Assembly (NCBI RefSeq): GCF_038502225.1
Contig: NC_091372.1
Coordinates: forward strand, 10,818,642 to 10,882,641
Source of the DNA: Cherax quadricarinatus
Taxonomy: Eukaryota; Arthropoda; Malacostraca; Decapoda; Parastacidae
DNA: 64,000 nt
Direction: 5' to 3'
The notes beneath the pieces were generated by a model that worked only from the letters and a program-made list of their open reading frames with translations, had not been told where the DNA came from and did not search any database. Positions within the stretch are counted from its first letter, which is position 1, and each line of letters opens with the position of its first letter. Below are positions 61,321 to 64,000 of the stretch, one piece after another. A program made the position numbers and the translations under genes.

Positions 61321-61691
61321 AATAACCACAGTGTGCCACATAGATTCTTGATCTAATTGACAGACTTCCCAAACAACTGTTTTAAAACTCCCATCTTTTA
61401 AATTTAGTGTTAAAATGTATTTCTTAAAGTAACCTTCTGCCTATTTCCTATTAAGATCAAGTTTCTATCAGTGGGCGGAGTAATTGTAGCAAGAATGAAA
61501 CTCTAAGACTAAACAGGAGTCCAAAAACATGTAAGTGTATCCCACCTGAGGTGCTGTGAATTTTGTATAATGGTGATATTTACTTTGCATGCTAGTAATT
61601 AACTTGATTTTGCTACTAACGCATTTTCAGGCGAGAGGACAAGGTCTGTTTGCAGCGTTGTTTTTACCTAACATCCGTTGCTCCTTGTTAG

Positions 61692-61839
61692 ACCTATGTA
61701 TGGGTCAGATGCAGGACCTTCTTCTCTCTTGGTGCCTCCCTCTCCTCCAGGGCATGGCCGCCCAAGGGCCTTACGTGGGTCCTTGGCATCACAGCACTAC
61801 CCTGATATAGGAAGCCTCGCTGCTGTGCACGGGCCTGCG
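61692..61839 (+). CDS. Putative internal coding exon of an unidentified gene
   Basis: The acceptor is TTGCTCCTTGTTAG (ends 61691) and the donor is GTTAGT at 61840. The open frame between, 49 codons, reads PMYGSDAGPSSLLVPPSPPG, then HGRPRALRGSLASQHYPDIG and SLAAVHGPA. It is Pro/Ser/Gly-rich and looks like a disordered linker or tail of a larger protein. The segment is much more GC-rich than its surroundings and is not part of any repeat family in the window. The family is unknown. It could be a fortuitous open stretch; the frame is closed upstream by TAA at about 61670, inside the presumed intron. Confidence 0.35.
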
Positions 61840-62029
61840 GTTAGTAGGAAATGGTATACCCAGTACTGTGCTACTGTATTACAGTCATGTACTTTATTGG
61901 CTGCATCACATCGGCTTCTTGTCAGCTTATGTATAGTTATACTGTATGTGAACTCTTGTGTTCTTTTTTTGTAGCTAATGTTTTATTTATAATTTACTTT
62001 AAAATGAATGTTATTGTTATAATATTTAC

Positions 62030-62330
62030 TTTATATCCTCCTAGCTTCATCCACCAACCCTTTGCAGCCTCTTCAGAATTTCCCTAAAGAACTGTCATTG
62101 GCAAAGAGCAACTATGACAGCTCCCACTTTGTATCAGATAAGTATCAATATATCCCTCACCTCTCCCCAACACTAGCATTCACTCATTTTACAACCCAAT
62201 CCATAAATATATTAAAGAACTATGGTGATGTCACACATTCCTGTCTAGGTCATTCTTTTACTGGGAAGTAGTCTCCCTCTTTGCATAAAAACTTTGCTGT
62301 TTTTAGTAACCTACTACCTATTCCATGCAT
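62030..62330 (-). pseudogene. RTE-like LINE reverse-transcriptase fragment, antisense
   Basis: CATTGGCAAAGAGCAACTAT, ACAGCTCCCACTTTGTATCA and CCATAAATATATTAAAGAAC align to 21960-22280 of LINE copy 4 (the region around the FADD box), with many changes. It is an old copy lying in the presumed intron of the right-edge gene. Confidence 0.75.
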
Positions 62331-62854
62331 TTTCAACATTAGGTACATGTTCTTATGGGAAAATGTCACCCTAGGATGTTATAAAATTACAAAATAGGAC
62401 TTGGGAAGGTGAAAGAAAATTACTAATTGTAAAATGCATCTTCAGTTGAAGTGTGCTGAAACTCATGATATTGACAAGGAGTAGATCTGCGCTTGGTTGA
62501 AAAGATAGACTTTTCTGTTTTGTTGCAGAATTTTTCAATGATTTTTTCTAGGCTGCCCATTTGTCACACCTAGTGATTGATAATCATAACACTAGGACCA
62601 GCAAATAGTGCATTAAGGAGTTAGTTTCTATGAGTATTGTGGAGACGTACAGCTCCTCCAAGTGAAAGATATGGGAGCTTTCTCCTACCTCTCTAATTTG
62701 TGTTTCCTGAAGAGAAGGTGTACTTAGTATTCCCCCAATGTAAGGTCTTGAATGCTTGTGGGAACAACATTGCATCACGATGACAATCTGCTGAAGAAGA
62801 TTTTAGTCATTGTAGTGAAACCTAACCATGAGGAATTGTCTTACCGACATTACA
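62331..62854. other. No feature recognised
   Basis: Unique-looking AT-rich sequence with no supported ORF or repeat. Confidence 0.5.
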
Positions 62855-63000
62855 TACTGGTGGAGCGTGAGCAAGGTAACATTTATGAAGGAATTCAGGG
62901 AAAACTGGTTAGTTGGACTTGAGAATGATTGCACTCTGAGGGAGGGATGTGGATGTTGGAGTTCAGAGGGCCTCCTGAACTGGTATGTTGAAAAAATAAA
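62855..63000 (+). mobile_element. RTE-like LINE 3' UTR fragment
   Basis: TGGTGGAGCGTGAGCAAGGT, AACATTTATGAAGGAATTCA and TTAGTTGGACTTGAGAA follow the order of the LINE 3' UTR at 37117-37190. Confidence 0.65.
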
Positions 63001-63429
63001 ACATCTGATATTATGAGATGTATTGAAGGGATCGCTAGTTTTTGGATCACAAAGTTTCTGAAACTCTTACACTTAAAAATGATTTTATATTTATTGTCTG
63101 CAGTTCAATGTTTTTTTATATTTTTTTATATTCTTGTTTATTGTCACTTTATATTAATGGCTATACTGTACTCTTTAATTCAGTTAAATCTGAGAAACTG
63201 AGTGTTGTATTTTCTTCAGACCTGTAGAACATTGTGTCATTAATGCCAAAGTTTCAGTCATTTATTTAATTTCCCTAAAAAAACCCATGAATGCTACTTG
63301 TACTCCCCTCCTACTTTGCTTATAAATGCTGAAGCATCTGTATTACATTACTAGCAACCTTTTTTTCTCCACAACGTGTTCTTTGTGCTGAGAGCCGAGT
63401 GTTAATGGTGCTATTTGTTGTTGTTGCAG

Positions 63430-63477
63430 AGGACAAGTTGGACTTCGAGAGGGCAGAACTCCCTAGTAGTAGTATGA
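63430..63477 (+). CDS. Putative terminal coding exon of the same unidentified gene
   Basis: The acceptor is TTGTTGTTGCAG, ending at 63429. Read in phase 0, as the 61692-61839 exon requires, it codes RTSWTSRGQNSLVVV and TGA at 63475-63477. Another frame is open longer (45 codons, DKLDFERAELPSSSMNK onward, ending TAA at about 63573), so the choice of frame depends on the uncertain upstream exon. Confidence 0.3.
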   Translation, partial: RTSWTSRGQNSLVVV

Positions 63478-63994
63478 ACAAATACTTTACAGTATTTTGC
63501 GATAAATGCAACACACTTTGGATAGTATATTTTTTTGAAAGGCACTACAATTTGGCCAGTACAGTGCTAATATAAATCCCATAGCATGGTTTACATCCTG
63601 GCCAGCTGTACACGAATAATGGAATAAAGGGGTTGGGATCCAGAAACCTAAATTCGTACCACTACTGTATAGTATTTGCCATACTGAACTGTATCATAAT
63701 GACTTAAACCTTGAAGTGTGCTTAAGTTAGGTTCAATTTAAAAGTGCCTGTTTGGCTGCTATCTTTATTTTTTGTCTTGTATGATGCATTTATTTATAGT
63801 TACTGTAGTTACTGAGCTTTTCATTATTTATACTGATTATTTGTAGCTATAATGTACTCTACATCGTTTGTATCATTGTTTTTGGTTTCCTCTTCTAAGC
63901 GCTACTTCACTTTTATATACTATACACTTTTTTGTGCTAAGTCTTTGTCTCCAGTGGAGCACCAACCTTTTGTACATTTAAAAATGAAAATAAA
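63478..63994 (+). other. Putative 3' UTR with AATAAA poly(A) signal
   Basis: AT-rich sequence without repeats, ending in AATAAA at 63989-63994. The cleavage site would lie beyond the window edge. Position and strand agree with a + strand transcript using the 63429 acceptor. Confidence 0.4.
63989..63994 (+). promoter_or_regulatory. Candidate poly(A) signal AATAAA
   Basis: A canonical hexamer 6 bp before the end of the window. No downstream GU-rich element can be seen because the sequence stops. Confidence 0.4.
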
Positions 63995-64000
63995 GCTTAT

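Overview
The window is animal nuclear DNA: AT-rich, intron-bearing and dominated by transposable-element remnants and minisatellites. The repeat set (tRNA-derived SINEs, RTE-like and CR1-like LINE fragments, TA-flanked MITEs, a Tigger/pogo relative, TTAA-flanked piggyBac-like MITEs and long fold-back repeats) points to an arthropod. I think a decapod crustacean most likely, but that is from memory of repeat style, not a search.

One host gene is well supported. It is a four-coding-exon orthologue of ZNRD2 (also SSSCA1), + strand, 383-9075, encoding 210 residues. All three introns are GT-AG and their phases join cleanly. Its introns are packed with nested repeats, including a 5'-truncated LINE that carries two SINE insertions. 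A second gene is suspected at the right edge (+ strand, about 61.69-64.0 kb): a GC-rich internal exon, a terminal exon and an AATAAA signal just before the window ends. Its product is not recognised.

Layout: 0-9 kb ZNRD2 and intronic repeats; 9-17 kb LINE tails, a Tigger-like element with an internal deletion that keeps a 203-residue ORF, and a 357-bp tandem duplication; 17-23 kb three copies of one RTE-like LINE; 23-38.8 kb sparse intergenic DNA with two inverted copies of a 1.05-kb piggyBac-like element, an antisense CR1-like reverse-transcriptase fossil and scattered SINEs; 39.2-60.3 kb a run of about ten minisatellite families (unit lengths 23, 21, 37, 21, 37, 13, 23, 72, 52, 30 and 30 bp) broken by SINE and CR1 insertions and, near 49.0 kb, by a compact CCAAT/CRE-rich block that looks like a promoter; 60.3-64 kb a nested fold-back/SINE and the putative second gene.

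I see no operon, CRISPR array, rRNA or functional tRNA gene. The very long ORFs at 39-40, 44-45 and 55-60 kb are by-products of tandem repeats. The 55.68-60.30 kb array deserves a second look because about 154 consecutive 30-bp units show no length change. I found no convincing evidence for a wholly new biological system. The most informative observations are the nested-insertion chronology, the shared origin of neighbouring satellites, the 35-bp LINE insertion beside a ZNRD2 splice acceptor, and the promoter-like block inside the satellite field.
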